Assembly: GCA_018350325.1 (NCBI GenBank)
Contig: JAEVLN010000017.1
Location: 1,912,803 to 1,976,802, forward strand
Reading direction: 5' to 3'
Length of the DNA stretch: 64,000 nt
Source: Globodera rostochiensis
Taxonomy: Eukaryota > Nematoda > Chromadorea > Rhabditida > Heteroderidae
The notes under the pieces were generated by a model. That model did not search any database. It was not told the DNA's origin and saw only the letters and a list, made by a program, of their open reading frames with translations. Made by a program: the position numbers and the translations under genes. Below, in pieces: positions 22,265 to 32,580 of this stretch. The first letter of the stretch is position 1. Every line of letters starts with the position of its first letter.

Positions 22265-22800
22265 AATTCTTTGCTTCGTTAGTCTAATTGATTTATTATC
22301 AAACGGTGAGGCCGACAGAACCAAAAGCTATGTATTGGCATTGAGTTAAACTAAACTGCAATCCGTGCACAAAAAGTGGAAGTGATCAAGATATAACCGG
22401 GATCAGCTTGAGCAAATTGCTGAACAACAGTAAATATCCATGAGTTTACTTTTTCTTGGAATTTAAAAAATCGTCCAAAAACACTTGGGAAAAGTCAAAT
22501 TCAAAAATTGTTTTCTTAGTTTGGCTTTATGCACATTTAATTGGACTAATAACGCTGGCCATACAAAACTAAAAATACGGGTCTCGGACCAAGTTTAAAT
22601 CAAATAAAAGAATGTTCAGTCTATGCTGAAACATTTCAACTTAGGGCCCCCCAACGGGGGACATTTGGGTCAAAAAAAGAACATAAATTTGCCCAAAAAG
22701 CGTGAGTTGTCACTATTTTTAAGTAATTCTTTGATATTTTGGCTTAATTTGAACGTTTTGATAAGCGGAATATTTCATCTTTTTTTTTGTGTAAACTTCT
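22265..22800. other. Intergenic, no gene seen
   Basis: AT-rich spacer downstream of U1. Open frames on the plus strand (22623-22910) are antisense to a low-complexity minus-strand ORF and not supported. Confidence 0.5.
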
Positions 22801-22805
22801 TTATT

Positions 22806-23335
22806 TCACGGAATTTGAACAATTTCACGTTTTTGCTGATCAGATTCAATTTTTTGATATTCATTGGACTTATTTTGCTGTTCACAAACACTCTCATCTT
22901 GATTAGTTGAGTTATTTTGATCAGACAAATACTTGGCTTCCTTAGAATTGTCCTGATCAAGATCATCCGGTGATGGCGCTGAATTGTTTTTGTCTTCCGA
23001 CAAATTTTTATCATAAATTTCATCAAATTTCTGTTTCAAACCGATTTTAATTTTTAAATTTTCTTAATAAATTCAAAACAATTTTAATTTTTTTTTACAC
23101 ATGCTGAGTTATGCAAAATGAGTAAATCACTCAACTTGTTTTATTCATGTGATGAACGGGTTAACGGGCTGATAGAACATCTGCCATCATTTAATTTGTG
23201 CCAATATTTTGACCAAAAAGGTTTAAAGGTTAATTCGTTGTCACAGACGAATACTGAGTCTATCTGAGCTAAAAGGCGCGGGAGTGAAACATTTGGAATA
23301 TAAACCATTTTTGGAAAGAAAATAGCCCAAAGCAT
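22806..23335 (-). CDS. Possible low-complexity Asn/Asp/Gln-rich protein
   Basis: An acidic, disordered ORF at 22806-23039 (DKNNSAPSPDDLDQDNSKEA ... ending REIVQIP) follows a TTTGAAACAG acceptor at 23030. An ORF beginning at 23335 (MLWAIFFPKMVYIPNVSLPR) could supply an N-terminal hydrophobic exon, but no donor that fits the phase was found. Composition resembles other secreted low-complexity genes in this window. It may be a gene fragment. Confidence 0.3.
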
Positions 23336-23429
23336 AAAAATGTAAATTCGTCAAAAAAGGCATTTGAATTTTTAAGCATTCCTGACCATTTTTGACAATT
23401 ATGCTAAAATTCATATACAATTTTGGCTT

Positions 23430-24418
23430 TTTGTCCTGGCATCAATGGCGATGCGGAGACCAAGCTTGATGCGGAATGGGCATGTGGAACGGGCTTTTTT
23501 AGACGGTTAAATTTGTTAAGAATTTTCTTTAATATTTCAAAATAAACTTTGGACCGTTGTTTCAAGTCTCGGTTCTCAAGTAACCCTTGTAAATAGTTGA
23601 ATATGTTTAAGTAAAAATTAATTAACTTTTAATAAAATATAAATTTCAGTTTTTTTGCCAAAGCAACCGTCGAAAAGTATTGCTTTGAAAAGAAAAGTAT
23701 TTTTAAATTATAATTTAATTTTTTATTTGTTTAAATTTAAGATACAATTAACAATTGTTGTGTAGCACATGACAAACACCGAAAGTGTAAATTATTTATA
23801 TTAATTTCAGATACTATATTGACCAGAATGGCCAAGTGAATAGCGATAATATATTTTGTAACTGCTTGGATGTAAAGCATTTCTTTTTATAAATTAAAAT
23901 AAAATTATTTAAAATTAAATTCAATGGGCAGCTGCGGCCGGCAGCGATGTTTGCAGCAATGAAGTTGCGCCCTACTTTTGTGAACTTGTCAGAGAGTTTG
24001 GCGAGCCCTTTTACAAGTCGTCAGCAATTTTAAAATTAATCTAATTCTGAAAAAAATGTTTTAATAATTTTATATTAGACCGGTCGATAAAACGCCTCTA
24101 GGGACGGCGTCAGTGGACGGGAAGAAAAATAAGCGACGAATTCGCCGAAAAATTCTTTGGAGTAGAAAAAAAAGACTATTAATGCAATTTTTAGTTACAA
24201 TTTTGTTTTATGCATTTGTCAAAATAATTAATGTCTTTCCTTTTTTGAAATTTTCAAAGTTCTTCAATTGTTAGTTTTTTCTCCAGTGAGAGGAGACGAA
24301 GTCTGGTTAGCCGAACTTTCCCGGTGTAACGCGTCCAAAAATGGTCCCTTACCAGGAGGTGTGATGGCATATATCAAATTAATAAGAAAAGGAAAATGTG
24401 AATTTGGGAGGAATTAAA
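23430..24418 (+). CDS. Unrecognised multi-exon gene with basic motif
   Basis: A frame-consistent chain can be built: about 23430-23505 (GDAETKLDAEWACGTGFF), 23650-23676 (FFAKATVEK), 23811-23857 (YYIDQNGQVNSDNIF), about 23935-24019 (AAGSDVCSNEVAPYFCELVR and EFGEPFYK), about 24080-24167 (PVDKTPLGTASVDGKKNKRR and IRRKILW) and 24288-24418 (RGDEVWLAELSRCNASKNGP, ending KCEFGRN-stop). Introns are GT-AG; the acceptor at 24287 is a strong TTTTTTCTCCAG. The 5' end and start codon are unresolved. Four cysteines and a KNKRRIRRK cluster are notable. No family is recognised. An alternative donor at 23872 would give CNCLD at the end of exon 3 but breaks the frame of the next exon. Confidence 0.5.
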
Positions 24419-24419
24419 A

Positions 24420-24930
24420 GAATGGAAAAGAAGAAAAAATTGAAAATATTTTGGATAGAGCGGAGACGGAATTTTTTTTTCTGGAATTTCGGATAATTTT
24501 GGAAATTCTATAAATCCAGCACCAAATGGGCATCATCAAAATGTTGGACAATCACTCGAATTTAGAACAAACAGTACATGGGTTAAGCACGAACTCAATG
24601 AACTGAATTTGAGTCAAATTCGAACGGTCCAGTGTGAACCAGGGACATCGGATTCCGGATTGCGGACTTTTTTAGGCAATTCCGGATATTTATTAGAGAG
24701 CCGGGATTCCGGATTTAGTACTTTTTTGGCATCCGGTTATATTCCTGAAGGTCCAGCACAATTTTAGCAACTGTTAATTCTAAATTTTAATCAGAACGGC
24801 AGCCTCCCGAACCGACCAGTCATACACAACATGAATGCATTGTTTTAATAACAAAAATGATCACAGTTTTTGATCATATGCTGCACTTTTTATCCATTGA
24901 ATTTGTCATCGATTCACTCTAATTCATTGA
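24420..24930. other. Intergenic with degraded tccgga repeat
   Basis: 24640-24740 contains ggattccggattgcggactt and related attccggat repeats of a palindromic family. No gene is supported. Confidence 0.5.
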
Positions 24931-25787
24931 TCAGTAAGAAGGGTATGGAGGTGGAGGCGGTGGCGGCGGGGGAGAAGGCGGCGGTGGTGGTGGTTCCGGA
25001 GGTCCGTAGCTTGGCGGTTCCGGAGGCCCGTAGCTTGGCGGTTCCGGAGGTCCGTAGCTTGGTGGGGCAGGTTCATACGATGGTGGTGGCGGAGGAGGCG
25101 GCGGTGGTGGCGGCGGGGGAGAAGGCGGCGGTGGTGGTGGCGGAGGAGGTCCGTAGCTTGGCGGTTCCGGAGGCCCGTAGCTTGGCGGTTCCGGAGGTCC
25201 ATAGCTTGGAGGGGCAGGCTCATACGATGGTGGTGGCGGAGGAGGCGGCGGTGGTGGCGGCGGGGGAGAAGGCGGCGGTGGTGGTGGCGGAGGAGGTCCG
25301 TAGCTTGGCGGTTCTGGAGGTCCGTAGCTTGGTGGGGCAGGTTCATACTGAGGCGGCGGTGGTGGCGGCGGAGGAGAAGGCGGGGGTGGTGGTGGCGGAG
25401 GAGGTCCGTAGCTTGGCGGTTCCGGAGGTCCGTAGCTTGGCGGTTCCGGAGGTCCGTAGCTTGGCGGTTCCGGAGGTCCGTAGCTTGGCGGTTCCGGAGG
25501 TCCGTAGCTTGGAGGAGCAGGCTCATACGATGGTGGTGGTGGGGGAGGCGGCGGCGGCGGCGGCGGAGGAGGAGGAGCCTTGTAGCTTGGCGGTTCCGGA
25601 GGCTCATACGATGGTGGCGGCGGTGGGGGCGGCGGAGGTCCGTAGCTTGGCGGCTTAGGGTTGTAAGGTGGCGCGCTTAAAATTATTTACAAAGTATTTT
25701 TTTTAATATGTCGGATTACCTGCCATCCCCGACCACAGAATTTCCCGCAAATAGAAGGAATGACAACGATAAAAATAACAGTTTCAT
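24931..25787 (-). CDS. Secreted extensin-like proline-rich protein
   Basis: Two exons on the minus strand, 25720-25787 and 24931-25675, join in frame to 270 residues. Exon 1 is a signal peptide (MKLLFLSLSFLLFAGNSVVG). Exon 2 starts SAPPYNPKPPSYGPPPPP and is almost wholly repeats of PPSYGPPEP, SYEPAPPSYGP and poly-Pro blocks of 8-14 residues interrupted by SPPPP. It ends PPYPSY-stop. The SPPPP and Tyr-containing units resemble plant extensins and hydroxyproline-rich glycoproteins; nematode cuticle or eggshell Pro-rich proteins are the alternative. The repeats are near-identical at DNA level, so length variation between strains is expected. The GC-rich ORFs on the opposite strand are shadows. 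A TATA-like ctatttaagg lies near 25955 on the coding strand. Confidence 0.8.
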
Positions 25788-25789
25788 TT

Positions 25790-26870
25790 TGGAACTATTG
25801 TTCTAAAAATGTATAATTTGAAAAACATTAATATTGTAATAAAATTAAATCAATTATTTTTTATGAAAAAAAACTTAAAAATTTTCAAATGCGTTTTAAA
25901 CTGAAACAAATGAAATAATTGTTTTAATGATTTCTGCAGCTTACTACCCGCCTTAAATAGCTAATCTTTTTCATTGGGAGATCAAAAGACAAATCTTGTT
26001 AATGACATTTGCCTGTTAATGTGATGATTTAACCATTTTTTGCCATTTCTGATCAAGCAAATATAAAGTGTGACCTTCTGTGAAGCAAAAGGAGCAAAAA
26101 CTAAATTATTATTCATTTATTCATTCATGATTATGAAGACAATCGTTTGAATTTGGACAAAGTTCAAATTTAAAATGTTGATCAGCCCCCGTAAAATTAT
26201 GAATGATAATTTGGAGGCAATCTTTGACTTCAAAAAGCAGAACATTAAGTTTAAATCTTAATGGAAACCAGAGTTTTGAAATTGCAATATTTTATCATAA
26301 TTAAATCATTAATGCACTGCACCTTGGCTCATCCTTCATAACCCCGACGTCGGGGTTGAGATTTTCGGGGATGAAAAACCCCGACATTTATCGGGGTTTG
26401 GAGTTTTTCAACTAAAACCCCCAAACATTCGAACTTCGGAGGCTAAAACGCCGACCAAATTTTTTTTTCGCGGTTCGGGATTTCCTAATTGACACACCTT
26501 GACCAATTCTATTAGAATATGATTTTTACTTTCAACTTTTTTCCCCAACTGCCCTCCCCCCCCCCTCCCTGCATCCAATCAATTTCGGCATTTTAACATT
26601 TTTTTATTACAGAAAATAATTTTTACTATGCACTAGCTCTTTTTTTTATTATGTAATTATCGTTATTAAAAAAAATTGTGTCGATTTACTCACCTTTCTC
26701 CAACTCATTAAATCGAATTTGACAATTTTTCCAAGCTGTTCACACAAACATTTTGGGCTTAGTTATCAACTGCTGGTGAGATAATTTTACTGCAGCAAAA
26801 TAAATCCTATAAAAAGTTTATTTCTATTTTTTTCAAAGCCAAAAAATATTTCCTTTTTTAAAATTTTAAT
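25790..26870. other. Intergenic with palindromic cggggtt element
   Basis: 26330-26480 holds a foldback-like sequence (aaccccgacgtcggggttga, then aaaccccgacatttatcggg). The remainder is AT-rich upstream DNA of two divergently transcribed secreted-protein genes. Confidence 0.5.
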
Positions 26871-26878
26871 TAAAAATC

Positions 26879-28602
26879 ATGAATTGTTGTCTCAATTTTT
26901 TTCTCAAATTTGTTTTGCTGAACTCAATTCTGAGATTCAAAATCTATGCACAATTTGTGGACATCGATGGTACTTATGATGAATATTCAAGTGATCAAAA
27001 TGGTTACAATAACAATAACAACAACAATAATCATAATTATAATGGGGGCGACTATAATTATAATAATGATGCAAATGGACCAACAAATTTCAATGGTTAC
27101 TGGTCCTCTGATGGAAATGGATACGGCTATGGCTATTATCCGGAGGTAAACATATTAATTAACCAAAGGGCTGTGTATCGTATCGTTCTAAAACTTTGCG
27201 TATCGTCCGTTGTCTACCAGTTTAGTCGGATATTCAAATTTTACGACTTGAGTAGATTATTTTTTTAAAATGACAAATTTTTTTAAACAGATGGAACTAT
27301 TTTATTAGCTAAGCCTTTGCAAAAATGAACAAGTCTGTAAAAAGTTATGGTACAGAAACTTCAAAAAGTTTACAAATTTTTTTGGGGGGTTTCCCTAATA
27401 GCAAAGCTTTAGCTTAGCTTAACTCGACAAAAGCTTTCGAGGGCTTCTAGAATCGTTAAAAGCACGTTATTTGCCCTGCCTCTTTATTCGGGTCGGTTTT
27501 TGGATTCGGACCGGTAGCCCATTTTTGAATCATCAGATTAGGCACTTCCCTCCCCCATACTCTCAGACAAATTGCTTGTACAATTACGTGCCGCCGTACT
27601 TTATGCCATACATGGACCCGGGGGTTTCGCAAATTCTCTCCAATTTGACTCCAATGGATTTGCAATCGATATTCAACCCTCCGTCGCCTTCGACTGAACA
27701 CCATCAAAATTTGCTGAGCCAGCTGCAGACGCAAAACCCACAATTATACAAGCAGCTTTACAACGCTTATTCTGAATTGGACCCTGTCATACAACAGAAT
27801 GTTCAATCGGTTATTTAAATTAAGAAGAAATGTTTAATTAAACCCGCTTTTTAAGTTGGTAGCATCCGTAGTGCCGGCAATTCAACATGTTGTGAACACA
27901 ATGAATGCCCAGGGCGCTGCATCAACGCCGTTGTTCAACCAAAATTTTCCAAAACTTTCAAACTTTTTGCGAAGTAAGGCAAATGATGAATAATGCATTT
28001 ATTAATGTGTTAAAATTTAAAAAAAAAGAACATTTTTATTCAAAAAAACATTCTTTTCAGGCCCTGGAATGACGGCATTTGCCCAACAACCAAACCCGTT
28101 CTTGACCAGCGTCGCACCACAGCCTTCTTCTGTTGGACAAGTGCCAAATAATCTGGTGCCGAACATCATCAACCCAATAGTGCAAAATCCTCAAGCACAA
28201 CAGAGGTGGTCAAAAAAATATGTTCAATTTTTTTAATATCTAACAAAAGCATAAAAAAGTTTTTTGCTGCGTTTTTCTTATGAAAAATATAGTAACAAAT
28301 GTTTTAAAACTTAAGAAAACAAATATCGATCGAATATACCTAATTTAATTGTAAGAGGGTTTTAAGTTAATTTTATTTATTTTTTTACTTTTCAGTTTTT
28401 TAGTTCAAAAATTTTTTTTATTGCTTTAATGTTTTTTAAAATAATTTTTGCGATTTTGACAAAAGACGTAAAATTATTCGTTTAATTTTTAAAAAGTCAA
28501 ATGTCGCCAAATCCGACTTTGGGAGGAGTTGGAGGACTCGTGGATGGCATACTCAACACTGTGTCCACAGCAATTGGAATGGGGGGCAAGAAGAAGAAAT
28601 GA
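26879..28602 (+). CDS. Secreted Asn/Gln/Pro-rich protein (complete copy)
   Basis: Five exons join in frame: 26879-27145, 27567-27809, 27856-27973, 28061-28205 and 28497-28602, giving 292 residues. Exon 1 encodes a signal peptide (NFFLKFVLLNSILRFKIYA) and an Asn/Tyr/Gly/Asp-rich region with poly-Asn. Exons 2-4 encode a Gln/Pro/Asn-rich, mildly helical region (CLYNYVPPYFMPYMDPGVSQ ... NIINPIVQNPQAQQ). The last exon is Gly-rich and ends GMGGKKKK-stop. No known domain. The left breakpoint of the tandem duplication (27136) lies within exon 1, so this is the only copy with a signal peptide. A copy of its 3' end (from GMGGKKKK onward) also occurs at 32270-32580. Confidence 0.75.
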
Positions 28603-28870
28603 ATGCGCTGCTATAACTGAGAAAATCTTTTGTTTTTATTACTATTATTTTATTAAAATTAAATTGATCGGGATTTTAAGGAACACCCGGGATGTATGTC
28701 AAATAAATTACACTCGATAAGACCAAATTTTTTTCGGGCAATTTATCACGTTTGATTTGTAATTTCCAAAAAAAAAACAAAAACAAATAAAATTAATTTC
28801 TTATTCAATTAATCAAACAATTGGAGAAATTGGATGGACTTTAATTGTTATATGATTAGTTCGTACATTA
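28575..28870. repeat. Segment repeated at 32270-32580
   Basis: From the KKKK codons of the Asn/Gln-rich gene, through gatcgggattttaaggaaca, to caattggagaaattggatgg, this stretch recurs at 32270-32580 (and in copy 2 at both places). Its right end is homologous to the last codons of the Srg receptor gene. A gatcgggattttaaagaaca sub-repeat occurs again at 28879. Confidence 0.8.
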
Positions 28871-28971
28871 AAAACGGGATCGGGATTTTAAAGAACACCC
28901 GGGATGTAGGTCAAATAAATTACATTTGATTAGACCGAATTTTTTTGGACAATTTATCACTAGGGAAGGAT

Positions 28972-29400
28972 TTTTATGTTTTAACATATTTTTTTCGTGG
29001 TTTCCTTACTGACATATTTTAAGCTTTTTCAGAGTTTTAGCACATATTTCGCCATTTTTCAAAAATTCCTTAACAAAAATGCAAAAAAGAAAAATACAAC
29101 CCTAAGGATCGACTTTTTAAAAATTTTCAAAAAAGGCACCCCCTAAAAAATGACTTTTTCTTGGACCAAAAATTCACCCACAAAGATCGACATTGTCCCT
29201 AAAATTTTTTACTTTTGATATTTTTTATAAAATTTTCCAAAAGACAAAAATATTATATTTACAACTGTAGGAGCAAAATTAAAAAGATAGATGAATTTTG
29301 AAGGTTTTCAAGCATAAACTGACTAGATTTTGACCATTTTTGACACATATTTTGGCATTTTTTGGGTTTTTTAGCACATATAATCCCAGCCTTAGTTAAG
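28972..29400 (-). mobile_element. MITE-like element, ctgggattt family
   Basis: Reversed relative of the element at 10908-11272: right end agcacatataatcccagcc, left end aaggatttttatgttttaac, with the shared internal tract aagatagatgaattttgaag and gaccctaaaaa-type blocks. Lies downstream of the Asn/Gln-rich gene. Duplicated at 39345-39770. Confidence 0.65.
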
Positions 29401-29715
29401 TATAATAAAAAAAGGGAATATGCGAAAAAGGAAAATGCCAAAGGTAAAAAATGCCCATATGTGCACTGGTTTTAAAAATTAAATGAACCAAAAAAATTAA
29501 TTTACCAAACTTTGATATTTTGAATTTTAAACATCTCAAGATCACTCAACTATAAAAAAATTATGAATTTTTGAACCAGTAAAAAATTTAAAAAGCAAAA
29601 AATGAGGACGAAGGATGCTTCATGTTAGTTAAATTAAAATACTTTCTTAAATTAAAGAGCAAAAAATTAATTTAACTATATTTAATGAATTATTTTAAAT
29701 ATTTAAAATTTGGCT

Positions 29716-30620
29716 TTAACCAATGTTAATGAAAATACCAGGTTTAATATCATTATGTAAAAATCCTAGTCCATGCAGAAACATGATTGCTCTCAGCAAC
29801 TGGCGCGACAACCCAATGGCCGTTTCAGCGCTGAATCGGTTTCCACATACTTTCCATAGGTCCTCTGTGCTTTGTCCGACCTGTGTAATGCTAACTCCCA
29901 TTTTATATCTAAAGTGCGTTAATATTATTTATAATTATTTTTTAAAAAATTTACTTCCCCGGATATTTTTAGGTCAGGAATTACATGTTTTCATGATTTT
30001 TTGAAATTATTTTGACCTCAAAATTTATGAGCAAATTTTAAAAATCCCCCAAACTCGTCCCCTACCGATTTGGACAACCCCGAACCCATCACACCTTCAG
30101 AAAACCCCCGACCCCGCAATTCTCAACCCCAACTCTAATTTATAAACAATTAAAATTTAAAGAATACTCACACGAGATAATAGCAATCTCTGTAAGGTCC
30201 AAATCCGTACACATTACAGAAGTATGGTATGTGTGCTGCTGCATTAAGTACGTCATTCTATGATTAATAATTACAAAAAATTCTATATTGACTTCAAAAA
30301 ACAATTCAATTTACTTCTTTTTGAAGCTGTGATTCTATACCCTGCTTCCTTTCGACTTTAATCGCCCAATCCTCTCCCCCCAGACATTGACGCAGGGCCG
30401 AGATAGATTAAAATCTAGTCTACGACAAAAAGACTCTCGTTGAACATCTGGAAGTCTTCCAAGTTCAATGAGCCTTCTCTCTAAAACGAGTTTTACATTT
30501 TAAAATTTGATAAAAATTCTTTTATTATTTTAAATGTATAAATACTTCAAAATCCAAATAAGACTTTTGGCCACGCCTTTTGAGTTCAGTTTTACCAAAA
30601 ACCGGTATAATCCCGCCCGA
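29716..30620 (-). pseudogene. Chimeric CK1-like kinase pseudogene, copy 1
   Basis: Fragments in order on the minus strand: KTELKRRGQKSYLDFE (30550-30600), ELGRLPDVQRESFCRRLDFN (about 30400-30475), EDWAIKVERKQGIESQLQKE in a different frame (about 30318-30390), AAAHIPYFCNVYGFGPYRDC (30180-30260), and FSAETAIGLSRQLLRAIMFL followed by HGLGFLHNDIKPG (29716-29901). It stops before the DFG region; no later exons are found. The ATP-binding N-terminus is absent, replaced by ccgggatcgtgatccgggtc-type sequence. Two kinase-like segments overlap in different frames, so it looks like a fusion of two related copies, now dead. Confidence 0.65.
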
Positions 30621-30689
30621 TCCCGACCCGGATCACGATCCCGGTCAACTCTAATTATAAATCATTTTTAAATAAATAAAACTCACAAT

Positions 30690-31928
30690 ATGCCCAAGAT
30701 GGCTCACAATTTGGCGCGGGATGCCGCTAAGAAGCGTTTTCAATGCCCGGTTTTGGATGACGCCAGGGTCAAGGCGTCGTCTTTTCATGGGGTATATCTT
30801 AAAAACTTATTTATTTTATTATATCAGTATTTCAATTAAACTTTTTAACATGTACTAACCCTGCCCAAAAAGGTGGTGCCAAGGGAGTGGGCCGCTCAGA
30901 AATTCGATCAAAACATAAATAAACGATTCGATATCGTCTTTTGGACAAGTTGTAACACGCATATGAGCAGCGATTGAGGCGTACTTTGGAGTTCCATGGA
31001 AAGCCAAAGCCCCCTTGCGAAATGAGCAAATTTATTTTTAATTTTTTCCGTTCCCGTACAGCTCAATATTAACTTTTTAAAACATTTTTTTAATATATCA
31101 AATTTATTTTATTTGTTTTTATTTATTAATATAAAATATAAAGATTATTTTACATTTATGTAGAACCGCTCAGCGCAGCCGAAATCAATCAAGATGATTT
31201 TTTGCGGGTTGTAGGCCGACACACAAAAATTTCCGGGCTTTAAATCATTATGAATGATTTTTAGGCCATGAAGTGCCTTGATGGCCTCCAGCATTTGATG
31301 TCCAATCGAGATGGCTGTCGTCTCGCTGAACCGGCCTCCTGCCCTTCGAAGATACACGTCCAGGCTTTCGCCTGCCATGGTCATCCTGAGAATAATAAAA
31401 TATTAATACTAACTTAATAATCTTAATTATTTTAATAATTGCTCGGTTTACTATGTTAATAAAATAATAATATTAACTTAATAATTTTAATTTTTGATAA
31501 TTGCTCGATTTACTATAATAATAAAATATTAACTTAATAATTTTTGCTTGATTTACTATAATATAATTATTTTAATAATCTCACACGAGATAGTAAAACT
31601 CGACGGCATTGGGTCGCGCCAGGTTAAAATCGAGGCGGCGACAAAAAGACGCTCGTTGATCTTCTGGGATTCTTCCAAGTTCGTTGAGCACTTCTTTCTA
31701 AAAACGAGTTTACATTTTAAAATTTGAAAAAATTCTTTTATTATTTTAAAAGTATAATACTTCAAAATCCAGATGCAACTTTTGTCCACGCCTTTTAAGC
31801 TCAGTTTTAAGTGCCGCGTAGCCGTTTTCTTGGCTGAAAGCGACGTACACTGCGCCATACGCGCCATCACTTAGCACATTCTGAATGGTCCAAATCCCTA
31901 ATCGGGTGCCGGGGTCAAGGGCAAGCAT
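30690..31928 (-). CDS. CK1/TTBK-like protein kinase, copy 1
   Basis: Minus-strand exons 31761-31928, 31585-31697, 31154-31385 and about 30850-31013, with a likely last exon about 30690-30803. Exon 1 holds the glycine loop (LSDGAYGAVYVAF) and the ATP lysine (YAALKTEL). Exon 3 carries EAIKALHGLKIIHNDLKPGN and IDFGCAERF, the catalytic loop (HND in place of HRD) and the DFG metal site. Exon 4 has FHGTPKYASIAAHMR and DDIESFIYVLIEFLSGPLPW, the CK1-family P+1 and helix F signature. The next segment reads LDPGVIQNRALKTLLSGIPR. The exon 4 to 5 join is out of phase and exon 4 ends in TAG, so the C-lobe may be truncated or the copy impaired. Casein-kinase-1-like serine/threonine kinases are greatly expanded in nematodes. 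Confidence 0.7.
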
Positions 31929-32269
31929 TTCCTCTATTTTTTAATTGAATATAAATTAATAAAAATTAATTAGATTTTAAATTTGGATTTAATACAGGAA
32001 ATATTTATAAATAAAATACACGCAAGAAATATTTTGGAGCCTGTTATTACCTATGTTTATTTCAAGAACTCCGTTAGTGAATTGATAAATTCTTTTTCCG
32101 AGCAAAAGCAATCAAATTAACAGTACATTTTAGTTCTTCGGCATACGAAGAGGGATGAAAAAATAAATAAATGGTAAATTTCTGTGATTTTATTAACGTA
32201 TAACTAATTGTTTTTGATTTGATCGTTAAAACAAAGAAACAAAAGGGAGTTTATATATCAAAATTAAAA

Positions 32270-32580
32270 TTGAATGGGGAGCAAGAAGAAGAAATAATTG
32301 CGCTGAATGCAATAAGTTGGTTGATAACTGAAAAAATCTTTTTTTCATTATTATTATTATTTTATTAAAATTAAAGTTGAACGGGATCGGGATTTTAAAG
32401 AACACCCGGAATGTATAAATTACATTTGATAACACCGAATTTTTTTGGACAATTTATCACGTTTGATTTGTAATTTCTAAAAAACAATAAAAAATAAATT
32501 AATTTCTTATTCAATTAATCAAACAATTGGAGTAATTGGATAGACTTTAATTGTTATATGATTACTATTTTGTACACTAA
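32270..32580. repeat. Second occurrence of the 28575-28870 segment
   Basis: Contains aatggggagcaagaagaaga and gatcgggattttaaagaaca as in the 3' end of the Asn/Gln-rich gene, ending in the Srg receptor's terminal codons and 3' flank. A mosaic junction between two gene ends. Confidence 0.75.

Noticed and set aside
24870..25658. 262-residue plus-strand ORF (VRSLAVPE repeats)
   Set aside because: It is the antisense shadow of the extensin-like gene. The minus strand has a signal-peptide exon, a matched acceptor and a stop, and the plus strand does not.
26946..27149. Plus-strand Ile/Met-rich ORF
   Set aside because: Alternative frame of exon 1 of the Asn/Gln-rich gene; the Asn frame has the signal peptide and correct donor phase.
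29723..30004. Plus-strand ORF over kinase pseudogene
   Set aside because: Antisense shadow of the kinase HNDIKPG exon.
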